Source of the DNA: Winogradskyella psychrotolerans
GTDB lineage: Bacteria > Bacteroidota > Bacteroidia > Flavobacteriales > Flavobacteriaceae
Reading direction: 5' to 3'
DNA: 64,000 nucleotides
Assembly (NCBI RefSeq): GCF_018860545.1
Contig: NZ_JAHKPN010000011.1
Coordinates: 558,001 to 622,000 of the forward strand
The notes beneath the pieces were generated by a model. It was given only the letters and a program-made list of their open reading frames with translations. It had not been told where the DNA came from and ran no database searches. Positions 1-8,294 of the stretch are shown here, in pieces. The number at the start of each line of letters is the position of its first letter. Position 1 is the first letter of the stretch. The translations under genes were made by a program, and so were the position numbers.

Positions 1-1441
1 CTAAGTCTACATCTGCTACCAAAATCATCTCTGTGTTAGGCGTGGTTTCGGCCTTAATACCATTACTAGGAAATGAAAAGTCGCATGGAGTAAATACGGC
101 TGATTGCGCATATTGGATGTCCATATTATTCACATTCGGTAAATTCCCAACACTACCTGCTATGGCCACATAACATTCATTTTCTATAGCGCGCGCCTGT
201 GCACAAAGCCTTACACGTGAATACCCGTTTTGTGTATCGGTTAAAAAAGGCACAAATAAAATATCCATACCCTCATCAGCTAACAAGCGTGATAACTCAG
301 GAAATTCGGAATCATAACAAATTAAAATTCCAATTTTCCCTGCATCCGTTTCAAAAGTTTTTAATTGATGACCACGTTGCATTCCCCAAACTTTAGCTTC
401 ATCTGGAGTCACATGAATTTTCTCATAACGCTCTAAACTTCCATCTCTTCGGCATAAATAGCCCACGTTATACAACACATCATCAACCACCTCTGGCATA
501 CTACCTGTAATAATATTAATGTTGTACGAAATAGACAGCTGCTGCATTTTTTCAACAATGGTTTGTGTATAACCTGCCAATTCTCTAATCGCTTGCGGCT
601 CGTGCAAATGGTTATACTTTGCCATCAATGGCGCATTAAAAAACTCTGGAAATACAGCAAAATCAGAGCGGTAAGCAGACACACTATCTACAAAATACTC
701 CACCTGTTGCATTAAATCGTCTAAACCATTATACGGACGCATTTGCCACTGAATCAAGCCTAAGCGCACCACGGTTTTTACACTACTCGCTTTTTTATTG
801 GGTTTGGTATAATAAATATTATCCCATTCCATTAAAACGGCATATTCGCTAGATGCGGTATCTCCTTCTAAATAGCCTTTTATAATTCTTATCGGATGAA
901 AATCATTAGAGGTTTGAAAATTTAAAACCGGATCATGAATCTCCTTATGCTTTACTTTCTGAATGTATTCTTTTGGTGAATACTGATCCTTATACTTATG
1001 ATAATTTGGCATTCTACCTCCAAAAACAATTCCTTTTAAGTTTAGGTTTTCGCATAATTCCTTTCGGTAATCATATAAACGACGCCCCAAACGTAAGCCT
1101 CTAAATTCTGGTTTTATAAAAACATCAATACCATATAGCACATCACCATCAGGATCGTGATTTTTAAATTTATCACCTTCAATAATGTCAGCGTACGTAT
1201 GGTTATCATCAATCTTATCGTAATCCACAATTAAAGATAACGCACAACCTGCCAATTGACCGTCGATACGAATGACCACTTGACCTTCCGAAAAAATAGT
1301 AGTCAAACGTGCAATGTGATCTTTTTTCCAATAAGAATTTAAAACACCACCATAGGCTTCTAGGGTTGCCGATTTTAATTCCTCAAAATCGCCAACCGTT
1401 AGATAGCTTAATTCTATATTTTCAATTTTTTGTTCGTCCAT
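1..1441 (-). CDS. GNAT acetyltransferase / carbon-nitrogen hydrolase (nitrilase) fusion, 3' end outside window
   Basis: Translation from an ATG at 1441 stays open to the window edge (about 480 codons seen). The N-terminal ~165 residues look like a GNAT N-acetyltransferase, with an acetyl-CoA loop RGLRLGRRLYD. The rest is a nitrilase-family amidase. The triad is visible: Glu in VFPEFFN, Lys in RYEKIHVTPDE, and nucleophilic Cys in ILICYDSEFPE. Such fusions are a known family of unsettled substrate. The start lies 2 bases after the stop of the deoxyhypusine-synthase-like gene, so it is probably the last gene of the polyamine operon. A role on an N-acetylated or carbamoylated polyamine is inference from position only. 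The C-terminus is missing. Confidence 0.9.
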   Translation of the reverse strand, partial: MDEQKIENIELSYLTVGDFEELKSATLEAYGGVLNSYWKKDHIARLTTIFSEGQVVIRIDGQLAGCALSLIVDYDKIDDNHTYADIIEGDKFKNHDPDGDVLYGIDVFIKPEFRGLRLGRRLYDYRKELCENLNLKGIVFGGRMPNYHKYKDQYSPKEYIQKVKHKEIHDPVLNFQTSNDFHPIRIIKGYLEGDTASSEYAVLMEWDNIYYTKPNKKASSVKTVVRLGLIQWQMRPYNGLDDLMQQVEYFVDSVSAYRSDFAVFPEFFNAPLMAKYNHLHEPQAIRELAGYTQTIVEKMQQLSISYNINIITGSMPEVVDDVLYNVGYLCRRDGSLERYEKIHVTPDEAKVWGMQRGHQLKTFETDAGKIGILICYDSEFPELSRLLADEGMDILFVPFLTDTQNGYSRVRLCAQARAIENECYVAIAGSVGNLPNVNNMDIQYAQSAVFTPCDFSFPSNGIKAETTPNTEMILVADVDL

Positions 1442-1443
1442 GG

Positions 1444-2421
1444 TTACATATCTAAAAGATAAGCAAAAATTAAAGGCGCCACAATGGTCGCATCACTTTC
1501 AATGATGAATTTTGGTGTATTAATATCTAGTTTCCCCCACGTTATTTTTTCGTTTGGCACTGCACCTGAGTACGATCCGTAACTCGTTGTACTATCACTA
1601 ATTTGACAGAAATAGCTCCAAAATGGTGTTTCTGGTCGTTCCATATCTTGATATAACATGGGCACTACACAAATAGGAAAATCTCCTGCAATACCTCCAC
1701 CAATTTGAAAGAACCCGATACCATTTTCAGAATTATCAGTGTACCAATCTGCTAAAAATGTCATGTACTCAATCCCAGATTTCATGGTACTTGCTTTCAA
1801 TTCGCCTTTAAGCACGTAGCTGGCAAAGATATTTCCCATGGTACTATCTTCCCAACCTGGGCAAACAATAGGTAGGTTTTTTTCTGCCGCCGCATACATC
1901 CAAGAATCTTTCAAATCTATTTCGTAATGCTCTTCTAAAACACCTGAGAGTAATAATTTATACATGTATTCATGTGGTAAATAGCGTTCTCCGTTTGCTT
2001 CAGCTTCTTTCCATATTTTAACAATATGTTCTTGGATTCTTCTAAAAGCTTCTTCCTCAGGAATACACGTATCGGTCACACGGTTTAACCCTTTCTCTAA
2101 CAAATCCCATTCATCTTGAGGTGTTAAATCTCTGTAGTTTGGTACACGTTTGTAATGTGAATGTGCTACCAAATTCATGATATCCTCTTCTAGATTTGCT
2201 CCTGTGCAAGACACAATTTGTACCTTATCTTGGCGAATCATTTCTGCAAAAATCTTACCTAATTCGGCAGTACTCATGGCACCAGCCAAAGAGACTAACA
2301 TCTTCGCACCAGAATTTAACTGATCTTCGTAACCCTTTGCCGCATCAACCAAAGCCGCTGCATTAAAGTGTAAATAATACTTCTCTATAAATTTTGAAAT
2401 TTCTCCTTTATTAGTAGTCAT
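1444..2421 (-). CDS. Deoxyhypusine synthase-like NAD-dependent enzyme (polyamine transferase)
   Basis: About 325 residues. The C-terminal block SYSGAVPNEKITWGKLD aligns with the active-site region of deoxyhypusine synthase; the Lys in WGKL corresponds to the catalytic lysine that carries the aminobutyl intermediate. Bacteria have no eIF5A substrate, and bacterial members are thought to act on small amines, for example homospermidine-type synthesis. The product here is not determined. I chose the ATG at 2421 over an upstream in-frame ATG at 2490, because it overlaps the agmatinase stop by 11 bases, typical of translational coupling, and starts just before the conserved sequence. The stop is followed 2 bases later by the GNAT-nitrilase gene. 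Confidence 0.88.
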   Translation of the reverse strand: MTTNKGEISKFIEKYYLHFNAAALVDAAKGYEDQLNSGAKMLVSLAGAMSTAELGKIFAEMIRQDKVQIVSCTGANLEEDIMNLVAHSHYKRVPNYRDLTPQDEWDLLEKGLNRVTDTCIPEEEAFRRIQEHIVKIWKEAEANGERYLPHEYMYKLLLSGVLEEHYEIDLKDSWMYAAAEKNLPIVCPGWEDSTMGNIFASYVLKGELKASTMKSGIEYMTFLADWYTDNSENGIGFFQIGGGIAGDFPICVVPMLYQDMERPETPFWSYFCQISDSTTSYGSYSGAVPNEKITWGKLDINTPKFIIESDATIVAPLIFAYLLDM

Positions 2422-3352
2422 CTTCTGTGTTGAATTTAGATTTTTTGTTTCCTGTGTTTTTTGAATCGTTAAAGTTACTTTCAAAACCATCTTCGATATT
2501 TTGATCTTGAAATTTGTAGCTCAACATTTTGTAGTACAATTTAGCCGCTAAGAAATCTGATGATTTATCATGTTCATTTGGGCATAATTCTACAATATCA
2601 AAACCAACTACATTCTTTTCTTCAAATACTTGTTTTAAGAACTCTAGTGTTTCGTAATATAATAGACCACCTGGCTCTGGTGTCCCTGTACTTGGCATAA
2701 TGGAAGGATCAAACGCATCTAAATCGAATGTGATAAATACGTTATCGGTCATTTGATCTATCGCAGCATCCATCCAACTGTCATCTTGCGCCATGTCATG
2801 AGCGAAATACGTTTTGTCTTCATCCATAACGGTTTTCTCAAGAATATCCATAGAACGAATACCCACTTGAATTAAGTTAGTGGTTTGACTCGCTTCATAA
2901 ACAGCGCATGCATGGTTACAAGCTGTACCTTCATAGCTTTCACGTAAATCGGCATGTGCATCAATATGCAACACTGTAATATCATCGAACATTTCATTGA
3001 ATGCTCTAATAGTACCGATTGACACCGAATGTTCACCACCAAAAACAGTTACAAATTTGTTCTTTTTGATGTATTTTTTTGTGGCTTCGTGAACGGCTTC
3101 AACCATCGCTTCTGGCGACGCATTTTCTGTAACTGCATCCGCTAAGAATATACCTTGTTGATACACTTCAGAATCGGTTTCAATATCATAGAGCTCCATA
3201 TTTGCTGAAGCATCTAAAAAAGCATCAGGACCTTTGTCAGCGCCTTTTTGCCATGTACTTGTACCATCATAAGGTACAGGAATTAATACGATTTTAGCCG
3301 TTTCTAATTTTGCTAATTCTTCTGGAATACCAGCGTAAGTTTTTGTTTTCAT
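2411..3352 (-). CDS. speB: Agmatinase (agmatine ureohydrolase)
   Basis: 313 residues, normal for the arginase/agmatinase/formiminoglutamase family. The manganese ligands are visible: GGEHS (residues 105-109), IDAHAD (130-135) and TFDLDAFDPS (208-217). The predicted reaction is agmatine to putrescine plus urea, using agmatine from the arginine decarboxylase gene 400 bases upstream on the same strand. It overlaps the next gene by 11 bases. Other family members (guanidinobutyrase and similar) cannot be excluded by motif, but the neighbour makes agmatinase the best call. Confidence 0.92.
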   Translation of the reverse strand: MKTKTYAGIPEELAKLETAKIVLIPVPYDGTSTWQKGADKGPDAFLDASANMELYDIETDSEVYQQGIFLADAVTENASPEAMVEAVHEATKKYIKKNKFVTVFGGEHSVSIGTIRAFNEMFDDITVLHIDAHADLRESYEGTACNHACAVYEASQTTNLIQVGIRSMDILEKTVMDEDKTYFAHDMAQDDSWMDAAIDQMTDNVFITFDLDAFDPSIMPSTGTPEPGGLLYYETLEFLKQVFEEKNVVGFDIVELCPNEHDKSSDFLAAKLYYKMLSYKFQDQNIEDGFESNFNDSKNTGNKKSKFNTEDDY

Positions 3353-3752
3353 TTTATATTATTTTCCATTTGAATGGAAGTTGTTGTTTATTTACTTTAT
3401 TCAATAAAAATAGTATTACACTTAAACTAAGCACAGAGTAACACTTCTTTTATTATAACTTCTTCATTTTTTTCTTGATAAAAAAACGAAGCAAAAAAAT
3501 CAAAACTGAAAATTATTTTACTAAAAATTTCTTTCTCTTCGGCACAAAAATAAAGTTGGTTTTTTCATAGGATTAATCTTTTTAGCGATTAAAATTCAAT
3601 TATTAATCAATTTTACAAATACGACGATTTTTGTTTAACCCTTCGTTTCAATTCATTTTATAAGTAAAATAATTTGTAGGTTGGTTTAGCATTTAGGTTC
3701 ATTTTAGGTTAGTCTATTGTTTTAAATTTTCTAATCTAACAACTCATAACTA
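3353..3752. other. Intergenic gap between arginine decarboxylase and agmatinase genes
   Basis: 400 AT-rich bases without a convincing ORF. A TATTTTTG element on the minus strand (3545-3552) fits the Bacteroidota -7 consensus, but no good -33 partner was seen. Agmatinase may thus have its own promoter with a leader of about 190 nt, or be read through from the decarboxylase gene. A weak T-rich/A-rich inverted repeat lies at about 3462-3491. Nothing else is evident. Confidence 0.4.
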
Positions 3753-5144
3753 TCAGTATCCTAAAATACCCAACAAGTTTTCACTCTTCTGTTGTTCTGC
3801 AAATACCTTAGTGCTCTGGTTTCCTTCCGCATCTTTTTGAATTAGAATATGTTTTGGCGTTGGTATTAAACAATGCTGAAGCCCTCCAAAACCACCAATA
3901 GTTTCTTGGTAAGCTCCCGTATTAAAAAAGCCAATATATAACGGTTTATCCTTATTGTATTTAGGTAAATAAATAGCATTTGTATGCTGCTCACTGTTGT
4001 AATAATCGTCACTATCGCAAGTAAGACCTCCTAAAAGCACACGCTCGTAGCTATCATTCCAACGGTTAAGCGGCAACATTATAAAACGCTTGTTAATTGC
4101 CCAAGTATCTGGTAAGGTCGTAATGAATGAGGAATTAATCATGTTCCATTTCTCACGATCATTCTGTTGTTTTTGGTATAAGATTTTATACAATGCTCCT
4201 CCACTTTCTCCTACTGTAAAACTGCCAAATTCTGTAAAAATGTTTGGTGTAGCCACCTCTTCTTCCTCGCAAACTAATTTGATCTGATTCACGATTTCGT
4301 CAACCATATAGGCATAATCAAAATCGAAAGCTAATGAGTTTTTTATCGGGAAACCTCCACCTATATTTAAACTATCTAAGGTTGGGCAAATTTTCTTTAA
4401 AGCCGTATAAACCTTCAAACATTTGTGCAATTCATTCCAATAGTACGCATTGTCTCTAATCCCTGTATTTATAAAAAAGTGGAGCATCTTCAACTCAACT
4501 TTTTTATTATTTTGAATCTGAGTTTTGTAAAAAGGTACAATGTTTTTGTAACCGATCCCTAAACGTGATGTATAAAATTCGAACTTAGGCTCTTCTTCGG
4601 ATGCGATTCTAATTCCAACTTGGAATTTCCCCTCAATTTCTTCAGATAATAAATCGATTTCCTCATAATTATCTATAATAGGAATACAGTTTTTGTGTCC
4701 GTCATTAATAAGGTCGGAAATATTAGTAATGTAGCGTTCACGTTTAAAACCGTTACTTAATACAAACGTTTTGTCCGTGATTTTACCTTCCTCTTTAAGC
4801 GCTTTTACAATATCGATATCAAAAGCAGAAGACGTTTCAATATGAATATCATTAGTTAAAGCTTCATCTAAAACGTGTTTAAAATGCGAACTTTTAGTGC
4901 AATAGCAATAATTGTACTTGCCTTTATAATCATGCTTTTTAAAAGCATCTGCAAACCAAGTTTTAGCGCGTTGTATGTTATTAGATATTTGTGGTAAATA
5001 GGTGAATTTTAAAGGAACACCATGGTCTTCAACCAATTTCATTAGGTCGATATCATGAAAATGCAGCTCTTTGTCCTCAAGTTTAAATTCGTCTTGTGGA
5101 AAGTGAAAGGATTGATCGATGAGATCAATGTATTTATTATTCAT
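3753..5144 (-). CDS. speA: Arginine decarboxylase, PLP-dependent, alanine-racemase fold
   Basis: 463 residues, matching the short arginine decarboxylases of Flavobacteriia rather than the ~630-residue SpeA of enterobacteria. The PLP lysine is Lys84 in YCTKSSH. A glycine-rich phosphate-binding segment GGGFP, the EFGSFTVGESGG block and a GGLTCDSDD motif with the catalytic Cys-Asp follow. The predicted reaction is arginine to agmatine, the first step of putrescine synthesis. The gene heads the polyamine cluster and has a roughly 290-nt leader with a small ORF and a hairpin (listed separately). Substrate choice among arginine, ornithine, lysine and carboxynorspermidine rests on family resemblance and the adjacent agmatinase. 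Confidence 0.87.
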   Translation of the reverse strand: MNNKYIDLIDQSFHFPQDEFKLEDKELHFHDIDLMKLVEDHGVPLKFTYLPQISNNIQRAKTWFADAFKKHDYKGKYNYCYCTKSSHFKHVLDEALTNDIHIETSSAFDIDIVKALKEEGKITDKTFVLSNGFKRERYITNISDLINDGHKNCIPIIDNYEEIDLLSEEIEGKFQVGIRIASEEEPKFEFYTSRLGIGYKNIVPFYKTQIQNNKKVELKMLHFFINTGIRDNAYYWNELHKCLKVYTALKKICPTLDSLNIGGGFPIKNSLAFDFDYAYMVDEIVNQIKLVCEEEEVATPNIFTEFGSFTVGESGGALYKILYQKQQNDREKWNMINSSFITTLPDTWAINKRFIMLPLNRWNDSYERVLLGGLTCDSDDYYNSEQHTNAIYLPKYNKDKPLYIGFFNTGAYQETIGGFGGLQHCLIPTPKHILIQKDAEGNQSTKVFAEQQKSENLLGILGY

Positions 5145-5185
5145 GTTGTAAATTAAATATTCAAGTATAAATTAAAAAATATAAG

Positions 5186-5207
5186 CGTAACTCCTGTTAA
5201 GGTTACG
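5186..5207 (-). promoter_or_regulatory. Hairpin between leader ORF and arginine decarboxylase
   Basis: The arms CGTAAC (5186-5191) and GTTACG (5202-5207) form a 6-bp stem with a 10-nt loop. On the minus transcript the hairpin is followed by a U-rich stretch. It starts 7 bases after the stop of the 50-codon leader ORF and ends about 40 bases before the decarboxylase start. The layout resembles a weak attenuator, but this is a structural reading only. Confidence 0.35.
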
Positions 5208-5213
5208 TTATAT

Positions 5214-5366
5214 TCATACCTGAATCTGGCTTTGTGTAGTAGGTACAAATCCATATATATGCTGACTAGCAGCAATCGCAGAAGCGGAAGTTAGCTCTAA
5301 AATTCGGTTACTTATCCTATAAGCTGCTCTTGAATATGACTTCCTAATTTTCAAGAACCCGAACAT
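5214..5366 (-). CDS. Small ORF (50 aa) in the arginine decarboxylase leader
   Basis: ATG at 5364-5366 and TGA at 5214-5216 give 50 codons. The N-terminal half is basic (Lys6, Arg8, Lys9, Arg13, Arg17, Arg21); a small-residue stretch rich in Ala and Ser (25-34) and a polar tail ending GlnIleGlnVal follow. A TACATTTG promoter element lies about 70 bases upstream, and the decarboxylase start is 70 bases downstream. I do not recognise the peptide. It could be a regulatory leader peptide whose Arg codons sense arginine, or a small independent protein. Evidence is limited to frame, start, spacing and context. Confidence 0.4.
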   Translation of the reverse strand: MFGFLKIRKSYSRAAYRISNRILELTSASAIAASQHIYGFVPTTQSQIQV

Positions 5367-5436
5367 AAAAACATGTTTCAATTTGTTCAGCTAAAATTGG
5401 TTTTAAAATCCTTTAAGATCTGCACCAATTTCAATA

Positions 5437-5444
5437 CAAATGTA
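5437..5444 (-). promoter_or_regulatory. Bacteroidota-type -7 element for the arginine decarboxylase transcript
   Basis: TACATTTG on the minus strand matches TAnnTTTG. Transcription would start near 5430, giving a leader of about 285 nt. No clear -33 TTTG was found at the usual distance, because the upstream DNA is long A/T runs. Confidence 0.4.
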
Positions 5445-5556
5445 TATTATTTTTTAATATGTTGTATTTTTTTTTATTTTTTTTACACACCGTTATTTTT
5501 ATTATTCAAAACGTGCTAAAACCTAGAATATAAGCGAGATATCAGTTTGTCTTAAT

Positions 5557-5583
5557 AAAAAAAGCATCCACGATCTGGATGCT
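5557..5583 (-). terminator. Rho-independent terminator, minus strand
   Basis: Perfect 8-bp stem AGCATCCA / TGGATGCT with a 5-nt loop (5563-5583). On the minus transcript a run of seven U follows (A-run at 5557-5563). It ends transcription coming from the small lipoprotein gene upstream and separates it from the arginine decarboxylase leader. Confidence 0.75.
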
Positions 5584-5851
5584 AGATTTCTAATACGTTG
5601 TATGGCATGTTGCTACGTACCAAGTCAATGTGAAGATGTGCCTTACAACACTTTACACTTCAAAAATAACAGATACCTTTATACTTTACGTTAAATGAAG
5701 ATTTAGAATACGTTATTAAACCGTTGTAAAGGACCGTTCAATACACCCTCAATATTAACTTAGAATAATGTGAAAGTACACCTCTAATTCAACGCACTTT
5801 CACATCATTTAAAGCGACAAGATGATTCCGTAAAATATAAAGTAATTTTCT
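5584..5851. other. Intergenic stretch with one inverted repeat, no gene seen
   Basis: Between the terminator and the lipoprotein stop. The only structure noted is a 10-bp inverted repeat, ATGTGAAAGT (5768-5777) and ACTTTCACAT (5796-5805), without a U-run. It could be a 3' stabilising hairpin of the lipoprotein mRNA. Confidence 0.35.
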
Positions 5852-6232
5852 TTATATCCCTATAATTATTAAGTTATTGAACTCGTCAATCTCTATTTCA
5901 ATGCTTTCACATGGAAGAATACTTAATTGAATTTTTTGACCGTAAATATCAGTATTTGTTGCAACTACAATAATGTCACCATTGGTAAGTTCTAACCAAT
6001 CTGTTGCTCCAGCAGCAGATAAACTTTGGGTGTGTAATTGGCTATAATCTTGACCATAGATAATTAAATCGAAATCAAGTGCACTTTGGTTAGTTATTTT
6101 AACTTGAGGTAAATCATCGACGCAATTAAGGGTTTGAGGACTTAAATCATCTTGAATTTCTAACACATCCGAAGAATCCGTTGTACAATTTACCATAAGT
6201 AAAAGCACTAAAATGAGTCTTACATTTTTCAT
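5852..6232 (-). CDS. Small predicted lipoprotein, function unknown
   Basis: 126 residues from the ATG at 6232, preferred over an upstream in-frame ATG at 6283 because it places a signal peptide (Met-Lys-Asn, hydrophobic core, then VNC) at the very N-terminus. Asn before the Cys is unusual for a lipobox, so lipidation is uncertain. The mature part has two further Cys residues and alternating hydrophobic/polar stretches that suggest a beta fold. No family recognised. Transcribed alone between the pseudouridine synthase gene and a strong terminator. Confidence 0.6.
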   Translation of the reverse strand: MKNVRLILVLLLMVNCTTDSSDVLEIQDDLSPQTLNCVDDLPQVKITNQSALDFDLIIYGQDYSQLHTQSLSAAGATDWLELTNGDIIVVATNTDIYGQKIQLSILPCESIEIEIDEFNNLIIIGI

Positions 6233-6359
6233 AAGTAGGTTATTTTTATCTATTTGGGACTGCAATATAGAAAAAACAAACAAAACCTCGATAAAAAGTG
6301 TATTTATTCGACGAACGGCAATTATTATAATTAATGAAGTAAGGCGATGACGCCAAGTA

Positions 6360-7220
6360 TTACAACATCTTCAAGGTATTTACCTCTTGTTCAGTAAGAT
6401 GCTTCCAATGACCACGAGGAATGTCTTTTTTTGTTAAATGACCAATCGCTACACAATCAATTTTTACAATATCGTAGTTAAGATGATCAAATATTGCACG
6501 TAAAATGGTATTACCTGTATTTTTAATTTTAATACCAACTTGGCTTTTAGATTCACCTTGAATATAGCTGATCTCCTCAACAGCAACTAATTTACCTTCT
6601 ATTTTAAAACCGTCTTGAATCTTTTTTAAATCTTCAAATTTTAAATTCTTATCGAGTTCTACTTGAAATAATCGCGCAACTCCATTTTTAGAATTTGTAA
6701 ATTTTTGAACAACGATATCATCATTAGTAAACAATAGTAAACCTAAAGAGTTTCTACCCAGACGACCAATTGGCTTAATGTTTGCGTTAGTGGCGTTGGC
6801 TACTAAATCCATAACCGTTCTGCCTTTACCTTCAGCTGTAGTAGTTGCAAAGCCCTTTGGTTTATTCAATAAAACATAAACTGGTGCCTCTGGAGTAATA
6901 CGTTGGCCATCAAAACGTACTTCGTCTGTACGTTTTACTTTGTAACCCATTTCGGTAACCACTTTACCGTTTACCATAACCAATCCTATAGCGATATTCT
7001 CATCGGCTTCTCGTCGAGAACACATACCACTATTGGCAATATATTTATTTAAACGCATCTCATCTGGATTAGACGATTTAGAAGGTTTAGAGACCTTCTT
7101 TGCGGATGACGATTTCTTATTAAAAGGAGCGTTTCCTCTAGCATAACTATTCGTTTTGCTATTAGCATTTCCTCTTCCTGAAGTCTTTCCTTTTCCTTTG
7201 CTATCTTGATTTCTGCTCAT
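6360..7220 (-). CDS. rluB: RsuA/RluB-family rRNA pseudouridine synthase, catalytic Asp replaced by Gly
   Basis: 286 residues. Residues 1-53 are a Lys/Ser/Gly-rich disordered tail, residues 55-100 an S4 RNA-binding domain (RLNKYIANSGMCSRREAD), and the rest the synthase domain with LNKPKGF. The family motif GRLD, which holds the catalytic aspartate, reads GRLG here (residues 152-155; codon GGT at 6756-6758), although the surrounding RNSLGLLLFTND is conserved. The family converts a 23S or 16S rRNA uridine to pseudouridine; this copy may be inactive, act as an RNA-binding factor, or reflect a one-base sequencing error (GAT to GGT). The symbol denotes family, not proven activity. Confidence 0.85.
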   Translation of the reverse strand: MSRNQDSKGKGKTSGRGNANSKTNSYARGNAPFNKKSSSAKKVSKPSKSSNPDEMRLNKYIANSGMCSRREADENIAIGLVMVNGKVVTEMGYKVKRTDEVRFDGQRITPEAPVYVLLNKPKGFATTTAEGKGRTVMDLVANATNANIKPIGRLGRNSLGLLLFTNDDIVVQKFTNSKNGVARLFQVELDKNLKFEDLKKIQDGFKIEGKLVAVEEISYIQGESKSQVGIKIKNTGNTILRAIFDHLNYDIVKIDCVAIGHLTKKDIPRGHWKHLTEQEVNTLKML

Positions 7221-7234
7221 GTTTCAAATTTTTG

Positions 7235-7242
7235 CAAAGGTA
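7235..7242 (-). promoter_or_regulatory. -7 promoter element of the pseudouridine synthase gene
   Basis: TACCTTTG on the minus strand matches TAnnTTTG and lies 14 bases upstream of the ATG, so the leader would be very short. No clear -33 box. Confidence 0.4.
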
Positions 7243-7327
7243 AACAATAGTTTATATCTAGTGCTTAATTATTTAAGTTGTTTACTGCTATGATTTTTAA
7301 AACTTAAAAAAACAGAGTGTATTCCTT

Positions 7328-8230
7328 TTAAATTCTGTTTAAAACAATTGTAACATCAATTAATAAAATTGAAAAAACACCAGTTACAATAATGAATTTA
7401 AGAATATTATGAAGTATTAAGTAATGGGTTTTAGTATTCGATTTTAATAGAATAATAAGATAAATTAACAACAAAGCGATACTCAGATAAAAGAAACAAT
7501 ACATATGACCAATCCTAAAAAACAAGACGAGTACAATCGCCGAAATGATCGTAAAAACTCCAACAATACTTAACATTAACTTTGAAACCCTTTCACCATA
7601 CACCACAGGAATTGTTCTATAATTTAAAGCTAAATCCCCTTTTATGTTTTCTAAGTCCTTCGTTAATTCTCGCATAGAAATTAATAAGAACAAAAATATA
7701 CCATGTGCAAAAACTACCAATTCAAAATTCTGATAGTAAATAAAAATCGCAAAAAATGGTGTTACTGTTAATATCGCAGACACGATATTACCAACCATCG
7801 GTAATTTCTTTAAACGATGAGAGTAAAACCAAATAGCAAAAATGTAAATTGAAAAAAACAAAACTGCTTTAAACGACACATAACTCGCAAATACGACTGC
7901 TAAAAAGTTGAGCACAAAATAAAACGATAGTTTGGTGTTTTGACTCACTAAACGATCCAACATAGTTTTTCTGGGCTTGTTGATTAAATCTTTCTCGGAA
8001 TCGTAGAAATTATTAATAATATAACCACCAGCTATAGTTGCCGAAGATGCTAAAACCAACATTAAAAGATTGAGGTCTAAAAGTACTGATTTAACCGGTT
8101 TATCGTGCGCAAAAATATAAACAGAAGCTAAGTATTGGGCAATAACCACAACTAAAATGTTATAACCTCTGACTACTGAAAATAGGCTGAAAAATTTAAG
8201 AAGAATGTGTTTCTGCCGTCTTGTTAACAT
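7328..8230 (-). CDS. UbiA-family prenyltransferase (geranylgeranylglycerol-phosphate geranylgeranyltransferase-like)
   Basis: 300 residues, polytopic (about 8-9 hydrophobic segments). The two Asp-rich prenyl-diphosphate/magnesium motifs are visible: NNFYDSEKD in the first third and DLENIKGD in the middle, followed by NYRTIPVVYG. Family members transfer a polyprenyl group to an aromatic or glycerol-phosphate acceptor in the membrane. Flavobacterial proteins of this type usually carry the geranylgeranylglycerol-phosphate transferase name, but the acceptor is not established. It lies 64 bases downstream of mevalonate kinase, so it would use the product of the same pathway. Confidence 0.82.
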   Translation of the reverse strand: MLTRRQKHILLKFFSLFSVVRGYNILVVVIAQYLASVYIFAHDKPVKSVLLDLNLLMLVLASSATIAGGYIINNFYDSEKDLINKPRKTMLDRLVSQNTKLSFYFVLNFLAVVFASYVSFKAVLFFSIYIFAIWFYSHRLKKLPMVGNIVSAILTVTPFFAIFIYYQNFELVVFAHGIFLFLLISMRELTKDLENIKGDLALNYRTIPVVYGERVSKLMLSIVGVFTIISAIVLVLFFRIGHMYCFFYLSIALLLIYLIILLKSNTKTHYLILHNILKFIIVTGVFSILLIDVTIVLNRI

Positions 8231-8294
8231 TATTTTGATGCTGTAAAATTCCGAAATACGACTTCAACTCAGTGCAGTTCCTCAATAGCAAACT

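Noticed and set aside
2422..2490. N-terminal extension of the deoxyhypusine-synthase-like protein from the upstream ATG at 2490.
   Set aside because: The extra 23 residues lie entirely within agmatinase coding sequence and do not resemble the family; the ATG at 2421 couples to the agmatinase stop.
5145..5560. Known riboswitch class in the arginine decarboxylase leader.
   Set aside because: No recognisable conserved riboswitch core was found; the small ORF and hairpin explain the region better.
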